From positions 423,158 to 487,157 of the forward strand of contig NZ_FNBN01000003.1 of assembly GCF_900102545.1 (NCBI RefSeq): a DNA stretch of 64,000 bases, in the 5' to 3' direction. Source of the stretch: Chitinophaga filiformis. GTDB lineage: Bacteria; Bacteroidota; Bacteroidia; Chitinophagales; Chitinophagaceae. Below, one piece after another: positions 28,601 to 37,092 of this stretch. The position numbers were made by a program, and so were the translations under genes. The number at the start of each line of letters is the position of its first letter. Within the stretch, counting starts at the first letter, position 1. Below the pieces are notes generated by a model that ran no database searches, had not been told where the DNA came from, and saw only the letters and a program-made list of their open reading frames with translations.

Positions 28601-29097
28601 GTGGTGATATGGTGTACCTGGGTAGCAATATCCCAAGGTTTACATATGGTATCAACCTGGGGGCTGACTATAAACACTTCGACCTGACTGCTTTCTTCCA
28701 GGGAGTTGGTAAAGTAGCTATCAATACACTGGCAATAGAAAGAGCGCCTACTTCCAATGATGGTAACTTCAGGGAGGAACATCTGAATAGCTGGACGCCA
28801 ACAAACATGGGCGCTGCTTTCCCAAGATTACTGAACACTACACAGAACTATCAGTCTTCTTCCTATTGGGTAAAAAGCGGTGCTTATGTGCGTTTGAAAA
28901 GTTTGCAGCTGGGTTATACTTTACCTGATCATATCATGAAACGTTCCGGCTTTGACAGGTGCCGTGTTTATGTAAGCGGACAGAACCTGTTGACGTTCTC
29001 TTCCCTGCCAAATGATATTGATCCGGAATCACCAAACGACAGCAGGTATTACCCTCAGGTGAGAACATTCACCTTCGGATTAAATGTTCAATTTTAA
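25690..29097 (+). CDS. SusC/RagA TonB-dependent transporter with STN domain (second locus)
   Basis: 1135 residues with a signal peptide (cleavage near ADA-Q), an STN domain (about 40-110, SLKNVLDGLEVKYNVHFMYKS), a linker, and a carboxypeptidase-regulatory-like domain (TVKGVVTDDNGQPLPGVTVLVKG). The plug carries SEVVVVAYGTQKKVNVTGAI, and the outer-membrane barrel ends FTFGLNVQF. It forms the receptor/transporter of the second signalling locus. No degradative enzyme follows, so the substrate is not indicated. Confidence 0.95.
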   Translation: MNKFISAFMAAMGMACYCSMPADAQDLAALGKPVSPFERSQTKSLKNVLDGLEVKYNVHFMYKSNLAKLQLSRVENNKTSSLEEELKSIITPNKLRYKKMGEGFYIIYSQDDEPTEAPPAGNRENTASQVQSVMNAAPLAAPAAITVKGVVTDDNGQPLPGVTVLVKGTSNGTSTGVDGSWSLQVPNENAVLEFSFIGYTKQEVTVGGRTTIMVKMTQDVTAISEVVVVAYGTQKKVNVTGAIAAVDGKDVNWKPVGQVSAALQGVASGVTVTTSSGQPGLDQGTVRIRGIGTLNSNDPLVLVDGVQMNMNDVDANDIASISVLKDAASSAIYGVRAANGVILITTKRGASGKAKVNYSNYFAWQRPARLAKYVGAKDFMKLVNLTAANSGGNPTYSDAQIAAYDDPNRNKDLYPDNYWLDDVLTGSGFQQEHSLGVSGGTEDVKYRFSTNYFDQKGLISNMDFNRLTVRLNTDINITKKLSFSADIAARLGDRQEPQGASGSAWYQFGQAAVVNPLSVNKYSDGTWALVRGGQNPIRLQEEGGLYQYKSNLFTGNFKAVYNLVKGLKLTGLASVNYRSDYNSYHEKALTYFTDFPTNEKTLTLGQNTVKKAYQGYWFRNYQGLAEYTHSFGKHNFTLLAGASRLTETTDDLSGYRSNMPNGNIEQIDAGAAAGQIATGNTTAYSLVSFFGRLNYSFNDKYLFEANLRRDGSSRFADGQRWGMFPSFSAGWRISSESFMQDVKFINNLKLRGSWGELGNDVIFDVNKTSVNYPYQSVYYYNSYPFGGTLNPTAGIQTYPNSGLTWESTVMTDVGVDATVFRNLDFSFDYYKKNTKDILLYLPINPSVGLDPSAQNAGKVRNTGWEVSLNYRGKLGELNYNVGGNLSDVRNEVVDIKNTDAIKRDNNFVYTGLVVGQPINGFYGYQVEGIFQNAQQVAGHATQPFPTTGPGDFIYKDQNNDKQIKEASVSNGGDMVYLGSNIPRFTYGINLGADYKHFDLTAFFQGVGKVAINTLAIERAPTSNDGNFREEHLNSWTPTNMGAAFPRLLNTTQNYQSSSYWVKSGAYVRLKSLQLGYTLPDHIMKRSGFDRCRVYVSGQNLLTFSSLPNDIDPESPNDSRYYPQVRTFTFGLNVQF

Positions 29098-29108
29098 ACT
29101 AAGTGGCC

Positions 29109-30689
29109 ATGAAGAAATTTGCAATTATATTCACTTTCGCGGGTCTGGCAGCAATATCCGCGTGTAAGAAAACACTGGACGAACAGCCCCAGTCTGCTGT
29201 GAGCCAGGATGATTACTGGAAGACAGAAGCTGATGCTATCAATGCTGTAAATAACTGTTACCGCCGTTTGGGAGATGTGGACAACCGCATATTCATCAGC
29301 TGTGCTACAGACGATAGCTATTCCTGGAGCGACTGGCCCAGTGATGTAAGATTAGTAGGCAATGGTAGTGCATCTATAAGCACCGGTATGTTTGCCAACT
29401 TCTGGAGCAACCTTTATAAAATGATCGCTTCCTGTAATGATGTGCTGGATAATATAGACAGGGATAAAGCATTGTCTGATTCCCTGAACAGACGTCTGAA
29501 AGGAGAGACCCGCTTTATCAGGGCTTATGCATATCAGCAGCTGACCGGATTGTATGGTGATGTGATACTGAGAACAACAACTCCCGCGATAAACGAGTTT
29601 AAAGACAAACGTACGTCCCGCGCTGAAGTAGCAACATTTATTGCAGCAGAGCTGGATTCCGCTGCTAAATATCTGCCTGTTACATATGATGCAAACAATG
29701 TAGGCCGCGCTACCCGTGGCGCTGCATTAGGTCTGAAAGCACGTGTATTGTTGTATGAAGGTAAATATGCAGAAGCGGCCGAAGCAGCCAAAGCAGTGAT
29801 AGACCTGCATGCCCATGCGATTGACAATGACTACGTAAGCCTGTTCAATGGTACTAATAAAAACAGCTCAGAGATCCTGTTGTCTGCCCGTTATGTAAAA
29901 AGTACCCTGCCTAATGCAATTGCAACATGGGTAGGTGGTCCATCTATCGGTGGATGGTCGCAGGTAGTGCCATTGCAGTCACTGGTGGATGCTTATGAGT
30001 GTACTGATGGGAAGACCATAGACAAATCATCGTTGTATGATCCTGCACATCCTTATGATAACCGCGACCCTCGTCTGAAGCTGACGGTAGTAGTGCCAGG
30101 TGTACAGGTGAATGGTATCACGATCGATGTGACAAGTAAAACCAGCCTGGATGCATTGAGTAAGAACAATGCTTCTTTCACCGGGTTCTATTACAAAAAA
30201 TATGTACCTGCTGATATCCAGGGTAACTGGGACAGTAACTCTTACAATGACCTGGTATTGTTAAGATATGCAGAAGTACTGCTGACTTATGCAGAAGCTA
30301 AAATTGAGCTGAACCAGATTGATGCAAGCGTGTACGATGCTATCAACCAGGTTAGACAGAGACCGGGAGTGATGATGCCTCCGGTAACAGCGGCTGACTA
30401 CCCAAGCCAGACAACACTGCGTGATGCCGTACGTCGTGAGAGACGCGTAGAGTTCCCAATGGAAGATAATCGTCTGTTTGACATCCGTCGCTGGAAGATT
30501 GCTGCAACGGTGATGTCAGGTCCGGTATATGGTATTCTGAACAACTACGATCAGACGAGAAAGGATTATGGTCAGCATGTACTGGTAGAACAGCGCAGCT
30601 TTAATGCAGGCCGCGACTACCTCTGGCCGGTACCACAAAGCGAAACTTCATTGAATCCGAACGCCTTGCCTAATAACAGTGGCTGGTAA
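29109..30689 (+). CDS. SusD/RagB family surface lipoprotein (second locus)
   Basis: A lipoprotein with lipobox AISAC (Cys19) and the RagB/SusD fold: TRFIRAYAYQQLTGLYGDV, helical TPR-like repeats, and the C-terminal RRERRVEFPMEDNRLFDIRRW followed by LWPVPQSE. It pairs with the SusC encoded 11 nt upstream. GTG at 29103 precedes in frame; ATG 29109 gives the better signal peptide. Confidence 0.94.
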   Translation: MKKFAIIFTFAGLAAISACKKTLDEQPQSAVSQDDYWKTEADAINAVNNCYRRLGDVDNRIFISCATDDSYSWSDWPSDVRLVGNGSASISTGMFANFWSNLYKMIASCNDVLDNIDRDKALSDSLNRRLKGETRFIRAYAYQQLTGLYGDVILRTTTPAINEFKDKRTSRAEVATFIAAELDSAAKYLPVTYDANNVGRATRGAALGLKARVLLYEGKYAEAAEAAKAVIDLHAHAIDNDYVSLFNGTNKNSSEILLSARYVKSTLPNAIATWVGGPSIGGWSQVVPLQSLVDAYECTDGKTIDKSSLYDPAHPYDNRDPRLKLTVVVPGVQVNGITIDVTSKTSLDALSKNNASFTGFYYKKYVPADIQGNWDSNSYNDLVLLRYAEVLLTYAEAKIELNQIDASVYDAINQVRQRPGVMMPPVTAADYPSQTTLRDAVRRERRVEFPMEDNRLFDIRRWKIAATVMSGPVYGILNNYDQTRKDYGQHVLVEQRSFNAGRDYLWPVPQSETSLNPNALPNNSGW

Positions 30690-30732
30690 ATAATTTTCCG
30701 GTATCATTAAGGCCGGTTATGCTTGAAGAAAG

Positions 30733-30767
30733 AACCGTCTCAGTTATCTGGGACGGTTTCCTTTTTT
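30733..30767 (+). terminator. Terminator of the second SusC/SusD locus
   Basis: AACCGTCTC (30733-30741) and GGGACGGTT (30750-30758) with one wobble, followed by TCC and TTTTTT. Confidence 0.8.
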
Positions 30768-30840
30768 ATACAATATTGTCCTCTTTCGCTGTAGAGAAGC
30801 CCTTTAACTTTTTCTTAACTCAGGCTGTGTAACATCTCCT

Positions 30841-30848
30841 TACCTTTG
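30841..30848 (+). promoter_or_regulatory. -7 promoter element upstream of the beta-propeller lipoprotein gene
   Basis: TACCTTTG matches TAnnTTTG. The -33 region is weak (TTA at 30815-30817). It is followed at 30858 by an eight-codon ORF (MKIPNLYI) whose TGA overlaps the ATG of the next gene. Confidence 0.5.
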
Positions 30849-30880
30849 CACGCTTCAATGAAAATACCTAACCTATATAT

Positions 30881-32080
30881 ATGACTCGCCTTTTACAAGC
30901 CAGCTTATTGTTTACTATCTGCAGCATACTTGCCTCCTGCCATGATGATCAGCCCTGGGCACGAGGAATGGTAGACGGCTACGCTCCCATCTACAGTACT
31001 GAAGCCTCGTTGAAACAGATCAGTTTCCAGGTGCCCCGAAAAACAGTGAACCCGGGCAAATTATTTACTGCAGGTACGCTTGTACTGCAGGAAGAAATTG
31101 ATTCAGGATTACATGTCATTTCTTACCAGGACCCCGCTCATCCCATAAAAACGGGCTTTCTGCGTATTCCCGGGTTCCAGGTGGCTGCTATTGAGGGTGA
31201 TTATCTGTACGCGAATAATTACGATGACCTGATTGCCATCCGCCTGAAAACAATTTCTGCGGACATGTCGGTAGGAAGGATCGTCGGCATCTGGAAACAA
31301 CTGAATTATCCTGCGGGAAAGGGTGTTTATTTTGAGTGCGTAGATCCTTCAAAGGGAATAGTGGTAGGATGGCGTAAGACTAAAATTAATAATCCCCAAT
31401 GTCGCAGGCCAGAGGACATGTATGATGAACCCAGCCAGAACAGTACCCGTAACAATGCCGGCATGGTTGCTTTCCATCGTAAACTTTACCTGGTGACCTC
31501 AGATGCATTGGCGGTGTATTCCCTGGCATATCCAGAGCGGCCGGTACTCACGAAGAGCAAAGCATTACCGCGGGCAAAAGTAGATAGCCTCTTTCTGTTG
31601 AATAAGGAATTGGCTGTGAGTTATAGTACTCAGCTGGGCCGGTATGATACAGCCAGTTTAGACAACATTTCTCTATTCAATAACTTGTCTCATTGCTTAA
31701 AAGTGAGGGCAAGGGGCGATACCGCATATGCTATTTCCAGCCGGAGAAATTTATGTGGAGGTCTCTCTTCTATACTAATAAAATTCAGGTTGAAAAAGGA
31801 TTCGACCGGTGCTGCGGAATTAGGGCGTTTGCAGGTAGGCATGGCAAATGCTTTTGTCATAGCAGGCAATTACATTTATGTAGCCGCAAGTGAAAGCATG
31901 TCAGTAGTAAATATTGCCGGGGGGAAGTTTGAAAGTGCAGGAGACCTTTTTACAGGTGGTTATTTAGATATAGTGAACAATGGTAACCTTTTATTCCTCC
32001 GTGACAACAAGCAGATAGCCTGTTATAGTATAGCCTCTTCTCCCGTATCTCCAACGTTAATCTCTCAACTGGTTTACTAA
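30881..32080 (+). CDS. LVIVD-type beta-propeller-like lipoprotein, function unknown
   Basis: The 399-residue product has a lipoprotein signal (ICSILASC, then HDDQPWARGMVDGYAPIY) and repeated short strands such as GLHVISYQDPAHPIKTGFLRIPG, AAIEGDYLYANNYDDLIAIRL and AFVIAGNYIYVAASESMSVVNI. This is the pattern of LVIVD-repeat surface lipoproteins common in Bacteroidota. No enzymatic motif is visible. It ends directly before the next gene (stop TAA followed by ATG), so the two are translated together; the partner is a predicted outer-membrane barrel. Confidence 0.75.
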   Translation: MTRLLQASLLFTICSILASCHDDQPWARGMVDGYAPIYSTEASLKQISFQVPRKTVNPGKLFTAGTLVLQEEIDSGLHVISYQDPAHPIKTGFLRIPGFQVAAIEGDYLYANNYDDLIAIRLKTISADMSVGRIVGIWKQLNYPAGKGVYFECVDPSKGIVVGWRKTKINNPQCRRPEDMYDEPSQNSTRNNAGMVAFHRKLYLVTSDALAVYSLAYPERPVLTKSKALPRAKVDSLFLLNKELAVSYSTQLGRYDTASLDNISLFNNLSHCLKVRARGDTAYAISSRRNLCGGLSSILIKFRLKKDSTGAAELGRLQVGMANAFVIAGNYIYVAASESMSVVNIAGGKFESAGDLFTGGYLDIVNNGNLLFLRDNKQIACYSIASSPVSPTLISQLVY

Positions 32081-32770
32081 ATGAAACAACTATCTACTAT
32101 CCTTATACTTTGTTTACTGATCACTATTTCATCCGAAGCCCAGAGAAATACGCCTGAGTCCATGCTTACCGGACTACGTATCAGCACCAATCTTGTAACA
32201 CTCAAAGAACCTGATGGCGGTGTTTCGCTGGCGCTGGAATACAGGTATAAAAAGAACTGGAGTGTGTTGATGGAAGGCACCTGGATCTTTATTGATGAAA
32301 AGGCGGATTACAATATCAGGGGCAGATATACGCCAATGGCCAAGGGTTTCCGTATCCGTCCTGAAATACGTTATTATGTACCTGGCAGAGGACAGGTATA
32401 CAAACTATTTTTCGCACAGGAAATTTCATATAAGCGCGTTAGTTACCTGGAAGAATGGATACAGCCGGTGAAGTCAAACCCCAGCGGATGGGACGTCGAT
32501 TATGAACAGATATCTGCCTATGAAAAAGTCAAGAATATCTATGGGACCGCCGGTAAGGTAGGGTGCCAGTTATTCTTTGACAGGTCACATAAATTCATGA
32601 TAGAATTTTACATAGGTCTGGGACTTAAATACCGGGATGTTGCCTTTAAAAACAAGGTTCCTTCTGCAGACAGTTACCTGGAAGACAACAGCAGCTATCT
32701 TGCAGACGTACCCAAGACAGGATGGGATATTAACGTCCCTATGGGGATTAAAGTAGGGTACCGCTTTTAA
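32081..32770 (+). CDS. Predicted outer-membrane beta-barrel protein, function unknown
   Basis: 229 residues with a signal peptide (STILILCLLITISSEAQ) and alternating amphipathic strands (VSLALEYRYKKNWSVLMEGTW, IRPEIRYYVPG, FMIEFYIGLGLKYR), ending in a C-terminal aromatic strand (INVPMGIKVGYRF). This resembles DUF3575-like small barrels. It starts immediately after the stop codon of the lipoprotein gene, and I infer that the two form a surface complex. Confidence 0.7.
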   Translation: MKQLSTILILCLLITISSEAQRNTPESMLTGLRISTNLVTLKEPDGGVSLALEYRYKKNWSVLMEGTWIFIDEKADYNIRGRYTPMAKGFRIRPEIRYYVPGRGQVYKLFFAQEISYKRVSYLEEWIQPVKSNPSGWDVDYEQISAYEKVKNIYGTAGKVGCQLFFDRSHKFMIEFYIGLGLKYRDVAFKNKVPSADSYLEDNSSYLADVPKTGWDINVPMGIKVGYRF

Positions 32771-32806
32771 TCTTTCGCGCTCCGGCTCCCGTTTCTGAAA
32801 TTCCGT

Positions 32807-32814
32807 TATATTTG
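32807..32814 (+). promoter_or_regulatory. -7 promoter element of the thiolase gene
   Basis: TATATTTG fits TAnnTTTG and lies 55 nt before the start codon. No convincing -33 TTG is seen at 19 nt. Confidence 0.5.
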
Positions 32815-32869
32815 GTGGAAACCAAACAATCTTAACAGTTGCGCCCCGGCGTAACGAAAATTTCTACGG

Positions 32870-34045
32870 ATGAAAGAAATATATATAGTTTCAGCGGTGC
32901 GTACCCCCATTGGTTCCTTTAACGGCGCATTATCAGCTTTTTCGGCAACCCAGCTGGGCGCCCAGGTAATGAAAGCAGCACTTGAAAGAGCGGGCGTACC
33001 TTCCACTGCAGTGAATGAAGTGTATATGGGAAATGTGATCAGTGCCAACCTCGGCCAGGCGCCTGCCAATCAGGCCAGTATCTATGCCGGCATTCCTACC
33101 AATGTGCCCTGTACTACTGTCAATAAGGTATGTGCCTCCGGTATGAAGGCGATCATGCTGGGAGCGCAAAGTATCCTCCTGGGTGATAATGACATAGTGG
33201 TAGCAGGAGGGATGGAAAGTATGAGCAATGTGCCTTATTACCTGGATAAAGCTCGTAATGGCTACAGATTAGGACATGGGGCTGTTACTGATGGCATCAT
33301 CCGTGATGGCCTCTGGGACCCTTACAAGGACTTTCACATGGGAAATGCAGCAGAGATCTGTGCGACAGAATATAAGATTTCCCGTGAGGAACAGGATGCC
33401 TACGCTATAGAAAGCTATAAGAGAGCGGCGGCAGCCACTGAAAAAGGCTATTATAAAAATGAGATCCTCCCGGTGGAAGTGCCTGGCAAACAGGTGGTTA
33501 CTGTAACCGAAGATGAAGACTATAAAAAGGTGAACTTCGATAAGATCCCTACCCTGAAGCCTACTTTCCAGAAAGATGGTACCATCACAGCGGCCAATGC
33601 CTCTAATCTGAACGACGGTGCAGCGGCGGTATTACTGGTGAGCGGGGAGAAGCTGAAAGAGCTGGGACTGAAGCCTTTGGCGAAAATTATCAGTTTTGCA
33701 GATGCTTCCCAGGCGCCTGAATGGTTTACTACCACCCCGGTGAAAGCGATTACCAAAGCGCTGGAAAAAGCGAAACTGACAGTGGCTGATATGGATTTTG
33801 TGGAGATCAATGAAGCCTTTTCCTGTGTACCGATCGCCAATGAGCGTGACCTGGGACTGTCTGCCGACAAAGTGAATGTATGGGGAGGGGCTGTTTCTAT
33901 GGGGCATCCTATTGGTTGCAGCGGTGCGCGTATCGTCGTGACACTCAGCTCTATCCTGCATCAGAACAATGCCCGTTACGGTGTAGCAGGTATTTGTAAT
34001 GGTGGCGGCGGCGCCAGCGCGATTATTATCGAAAGAACAAACTAG
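32870..34045 (+). CDS. Acetyl-CoA C-acetyltransferase (thiolase)
   Basis: 391 residues, typical for degradative or biosynthetic thiolases that interconvert two acetyl-CoA and acetoacetyl-CoA. The nucleophilic cysteine is in NKVCASGMKAIM (near residue 88). The other active-site loops are INEAFSCVP, GHPIGCSGARI (His) and CNGGGGASAIII (Cys). It stands alone between terminators, so a role in a specific pathway (ketone, branched-chain or beta-oxidation) cannot be assigned. Confidence 0.95.
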   Translation: MKEIYIVSAVRTPIGSFNGALSAFSATQLGAQVMKAALERAGVPSTAVNEVYMGNVISANLGQAPANQASIYAGIPTNVPCTTVNKVCASGMKAIMLGAQSILLGDNDIVVAGGMESMSNVPYYLDKARNGYRLGHGAVTDGIIRDGLWDPYKDFHMGNAAEICATEYKISREEQDAYAIESYKRAAAATEKGYYKNEILPVEVPGKQVVTVTEDEDYKKVNFDKIPTLKPTFQKDGTITAANASNLNDGAAAVLLVSGEKLKELGLKPLAKIISFADASQAPEWFTTTPVKAITKALEKAKLTVADMDFVEINEAFSCVPIANERDLGLSADKVNVWGGAVSMGHPIGCSGARIVVTLSSILHQNNARYGVAGICNGGGGASAIIIERTN

Positions 34046-34050
34046 TATAG

Positions 34051-34095
34051 ATGATCAGGGATTTACAGGAAACTGTCACGTAAATCCCTGATCAT
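34051..34095. terminator. Bidirectional terminator after the thiolase gene
   Basis: A perfect 16-bp inverted repeat: ATGATCAGGGATTTAC (34051-34066) and GTAAATCCCTGATCAT (34080-34095), followed by CAATTTTATT. It lies between convergent genes. Confidence 0.8.
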
Positions 34096-34100
34096 CAATT

Positions 34101-34739
34101 TTATTGTATCAGGCTGATGGTCGTATCATACCGTTGGATCCTTCCTGGTTCGTCGAAGAGGTTCATATAAAGATGCACGCTATCCTGCCCGCTTTTCTCC
34201 ATTTTTAGTGCCTGCAACCTTCCTGCAGGTTTTACAACATCCCCCGAGATCTTTTCGAAAAGCCAGTATTTATCCTGCACCAGGCTATAGGTAGGATAAC
34301 GGTAAATAATATCTACCGAGTTGGACTGCAGGGCATAGTCATCGTCTATAGGATAGCGTTTCATTTCCCCGTCGGATAATAGTCCCAGGCCTGCGATAAC
34401 TGTCAGGGTACGCAGGGGAGGTAGCAATAATCCAAAAATCAACACAAAAGGGAAACCGTAAAAAGCACACAGGTAGACCCACTTTCCGGATACTTCCTGC
34501 TGAGTCAGTCCATATAATATAATTCCGGACCCCGCATATAGGGTATAGAACACCCGCTCGGTATAAGTGCCTTTAAATCCATAGCCACTGAAGAGCAGTA
34601 TCAGGCACAGGACGGAAAATGCACACATTGCGATGTGGAAATACCAGATCAAACCCGTTATCAGCGGCGCCTTGACCTTTTTGATCTTACAGGATATGGC
34701 CGCCAGAAAGCATAAAGAAAGGACGGTAATGGTAAACAT
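34101..34739 (-). CDS. Membrane protein of unknown function
   Basis: 212 residues with about four N-terminal hydrophobic helices (ITVLSLCFLAAIS, LIWYFHIAMCAFSVLCLILLF, VFYTLYAGSGIILYGL, WVYLCAFYGFPFVLIFGLLL) and a soluble C-terminal domain of about 90 residues with beta-strand character (SVDIIYRYPTYSLVQDKYWLFEK, ALKMEKSGQDSVHLYMNLFD). No family was recognised. It converges on the thiolase gene and is divergent from pdhB; nothing in the context suggests a role. Confidence 0.7.
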   Translation of the reverse strand: MFTITVLSLCFLAAISCKIKKVKAPLITGLIWYFHIAMCAFSVLCLILLFSGYGFKGTYTERVFYTLYAGSGIILYGLTQQEVSGKWVYLCAFYGFPFVLIFGLLLPPLRTLTVIAGLGLLSDGEMKRYPIDDDYALQSNSVDIIYRYPTYSLVQDKYWLFEKISGDVVKPAGRLQALKMEKSGQDSVHLYMNLFDEPGRIQRYDTTISLIQ

Positions 34740-34841
34740 AGGATAGGATATTAACTTATAAGAGGCAGTAGATGCGCTAATATATATAATATTTCATATA
34801 TAGTATTTAAAATCTGGGGCGTCTCACTCTGAAGTTTTCCT

Positions 34842-34871
34842 TTGCTTTTTCGCCAACAAACAATAATTTTG
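34842..34871 (+). promoter_or_regulatory. Full consensus promoter of pdhB
   Basis: TTG (34842-34844, within TTTG), 19 nt, then TAATTTTG (34864-34871). The predicted leader to the pdhB ATG is about 45 nt. Confidence 0.8.
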
Positions 34872-34924
34872 CCCCTGCCTTAAGATAAATGAGGCATTAA
34901 CTTTCAAACTTTAAGAGTAACAGC

Positions 34925-35908
34925 ATGCGTCAGATAGCTTTCAGACAAGCCTTACGAGAAGCCATGCAGGAAGAAATGCGCCGTGACGACCGCGTTTTCC
35001 TGATGGGAGAGGAAGTAGCAGAATACAACGGAGCCTATAAAGTTAGCCAGGGAATGCTGGATGAGTTTGGCCCTAAGAGGGTAATAGATACGCCGATCGC
35101 TGAGCTGGGCTTCACTGCAATTGGTGTTGGTGCAGCGCAGAATGGTCTTCGTCCTGTTCTGGAATTCATGACCTGGAACTTTGCCGTACTGGCACTGGAT
35201 CAGATCCTGAACACAGCTTCTAAAATGTTGGCTATGAGTGGCGGACAGGTAGGTTGTCCTATCGTTTTCCGTGGCCCTAACGGTTCTGCCGGTCAGCTGG
35301 GTGCACAGCACTCTACCGCTTTCGAAAGCTATTATGCAAATATCCCAGGTTTAAAAGTAATCTCCGTTTCCAATCCATATGATGCAAAAGGTCTGCTGAA
35401 AGCGGCTATCCGCGATAACGACCCGGTTGTTTTCATGGAAAGTGAAGTAATGTACGGCGATATGGGTGAAGTGCCTGAAGAAGAATACATTATCCCAATC
35501 GGTAAGGCTGATATCAAACGTGCCGGTAAAGATGTAACCATCGTTTCTTTCAACAAGATGATGAAAGTTGCCCTGGGTGCTGCTGAAGAACTGGCAAAAG
35601 AAGGTATCGAGGCTGAAGTGATCGACCTGCGTACTATCCGTCCGCTGGACTGGTACACCATCCTGGAATCTGTTAAGAAAACCAACCGCCTGGTGATCGT
35701 AGAAGAACAATGGCCATTCTCCAGCGTTTCTTCTGAGATCTCTTACCGTATCCAGAAAGAAGGTTTTGACTACCTGGATGCTCCGATCCGCCGTATCACA
35801 GCTGCGGATGCACCAATGCACTACGCACCGAACCTGGTGAAACTGTATCTGCCTGATGTAGAGCGTACAGTGAAACTGGTGAAGGAAGTGATGTATATGA
35901 AGAAGTAA
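34925..35908 (+). CDS. pdhB: Pyruvate dehydrogenase E1 component, beta subunit
   Basis: The 327-residue product has the E1-beta transketolase-like pyrimidine domain ([38 protein letters not shown], with the conserved glutamate that activates thiamine diphosphate). The C-terminal transketolase domain carries [21 protein letters not shown] and [16 protein letters not shown]. With an alpha subunit it decarboxylates pyruvate in the pyruvate dehydrogenase complex. The alpha, E2 and E3 genes are not in the window. A branched-chain 2-oxo acid E1-beta is the alternative, but the [19 protein letters not shown] lead favours pyruvate. Confidence 0.93.
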   Translation: MRQIAFRQALREAMQEEMRRDDRVFLMGEEVAEYNGAYKVSQGMLDEFGPKRVIDTPIAELGFTAIGVGAAQNGLRPVLEFMTWNFAVLALDQILNTASKMLAMSGGQVGCPIVFRGPNGSAGQLGAQHSTAFESYYANIPGLKVISVSNPYDAKGLLKAAIRDNDPVVFMESEVMYGDMGEVPEEEYIIPIGKADIKRAGKDVTIVSFNKMMKVALGAAEELAKEGIEAEVIDLRTIRPLDWYTILESVKKTNRLVIVEEQWPFSSVSSEISYRIQKEGFDYLDAPIRRITAADAPMHYAPNLVKLYLPDVERTVKLVKEVMYMKK

Positions 35909-35926
35909 CAGTCATACTGTAGATAA

Positions 35927-35961
35927 AAAAAGCCGGTCTGTTGAAGACCGGCTTTTTGTTT
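35927..35961 (+). terminator. Terminator of pdhB
   Basis: AAAAAGCCGGTCT (35927-35939) and AGACCGGCTTTTT (35945-35957) form a 13-bp stem with a 5-nt loop and a T-rich tail. Confidence 0.9.
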
Positions 35962-36051
35962 TTATAATTTTCCGAATGGGTTTTTGCAAATCCCATTTCC
36001 GGTGTTGTTTTCCGTTCGATATCGAATGTTTCCGGGGGGCGGGGAATTCCG

Positions 36052-36120
36052 TTGGGACCCGGTTTCCCATTGACCCGGGGCACGTATTGGACCCGGGGCA
36101 CGTCATTGGACCCGGGGTTG
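36052..36120. repeat. Short tandem repeat with a GACCCGG core
   Basis: Units beginning TTGGACCCGGGGCACGT recur at about 36070, 36087 and 36106, with a degenerate copy at about 36052 (TTGGGACCCGGTTTCCCA). The spacing is 17-19 bp. It leads straight into the hairpin element at 36111. Confidence 0.7.
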
Positions 36121-36175
36121 AAAACCCCGGGCTACAAACACATGGACTCCTGACGGAGTCCTATTATGGTTTGTT
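36111..36175 (+). repeat. Dispersed double-hairpin element
   Basis: Hairpin one is CCCGGGG (36111-36117) with CCCCGGG (36125-36131). Then comes GCTACAAACA, and hairpin two is GGACTCC (36144-36150) with GGAGTCC (36155-36161). The same order (GGGG..CCCC, GCTACAAACA, GACCCCTAACGGGGTC) is found on the minus strand of the 114-bp repeat at 63728-64000, so this is one family of genomic repeats. Confidence 0.75.
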
Positions 36176-36207
36176 GATGGCGTTTTGTTTATAACCGGAG
36201 GCGTTTT

Positions 36208-37092
36208 TTAATTCCCAAACAGATCCGACGACAAATACCTATCCCCGCGGTCACAAATAATACACACCAGCACCCCGTGCTCCAGCTCTTTTGATATCCT
36301 TGCCGCTGCCGACACCGCGCCTCCACTACTCATTCCACAGAAGATGCCTTCCTCTTTAGCCAGCCGGCGGGTCATCGTTTTCGCCTCCTCCTCAGAAATA
36401 TCCATGATACGGTCTACCCTTGATCTGTCGAAGATCTTCGGCAGATACTCCTCCGGCCATTTACGGATACCCGGTATCCTGGAGCCTTCGGTAGGCTGAC
36501 AGCCCACAATCTGTATCTGGTTGTTTTGTTCCTTCAGGAACTTCGATACACCCATAATGGTACCGGTAGTGCCCATAGCGCTTACGAAGTGGGTGACGCC
36601 CTGGTTGGTATCCCGCCAAATTTCCGGACCAGTGGTTTTGTAGTGCATGCCGTAGTTGTCCGGATTGGCAAACTGGTTCAGCATATAATACCCCCCCTTG
36701 GCTACCTGTGCGTTTGCATAGTCAATAGAGCCTTCCATGGATGCTTCCTTAGGCGTCAGTGTCACTTTGGCCCCAAAGGCTTCCATGGTCAGTACCCTTT
36801 CACGGGTGGCATCTTCCGGCATTACCAGCTCCATCTCTACACCAAACAGGCTGGCAATCATCGCTAAGGCGATACCTGTGTTGCCGCTGGTAGCCTCTAT
36901 CAGTTTAATGCCCGGTTTGATCTCGCCTCTGTCCAATGCTCCTTTGATCATACCGTAAGCTGCTCTGTCTTTTACACTGCCTCCCGGATTCGTGCCTTCC
37001 AGTTTCGCATAAATTGTAACCCCTGGATTGGCGCTGATGTTTTTAAGCGCTACCATGGGGGTGTTACCAACAAGATCTAATATCGAATGCAT
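36208..37092 (-). CDS. cysM: Cysteine synthase B (O-acetylserine sulfhydrylase)
   Basis: This 294-residue PLP enzyme makes cysteine from O-acetylserine and sulfide. The PLP lysine is in NPGGSVKDRAAYGMI, with SGNTGIALAMIAS and the cofactor-phosphate loop GTTGTIMGVSKFL. The length and the C-terminal IICDRGDRYLSSDLF fit CysM. It starts at the base right after the stop codon of the serine acetyltransferase gene, so the two-step cysteine pathway is a tight operon. Confidence 0.95.
   Translation of the reverse strand: MHSILDLVGNTPMVALKNISANPGVTIYAKLEGTNPGGSVKDRAAYGMIKGALDRGEIKPGIKLIEATSGNTGIALAMIASLFGVEMELVMPEDATRERVLTMEAFGAKVTLTPKEASMEGSIDYANAQVAKGGYYMLNQFANPDNYGMHYKTTGPEIWRDTNQGVTHFVSAMGTTGTIMGVSKFLKEQNNQIQIVGCQPTEGSRIPGIRKWPEEYLPKIFDRSRVDRIMDISEEEAKTMTRRLAKEEGIFCGMSSGGAVSAAARISKELEHGVLVCIICDRGDRYLSSDLFGN

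Noticed and set aside
28015..28782. 255-codon ORF antisense to the second SusC gene
   Set aside because: It mirrors the codon pattern of the real gene, has no recognisable domain, and long antisense frames are common opposite SusC genes.
34051..34095. Possible insertion-sequence end because of the perfect 16-bp inverted repeat
   Set aside because: It sits between two convergent stops with no transposase or target duplication; a bidirectional terminator explains it.
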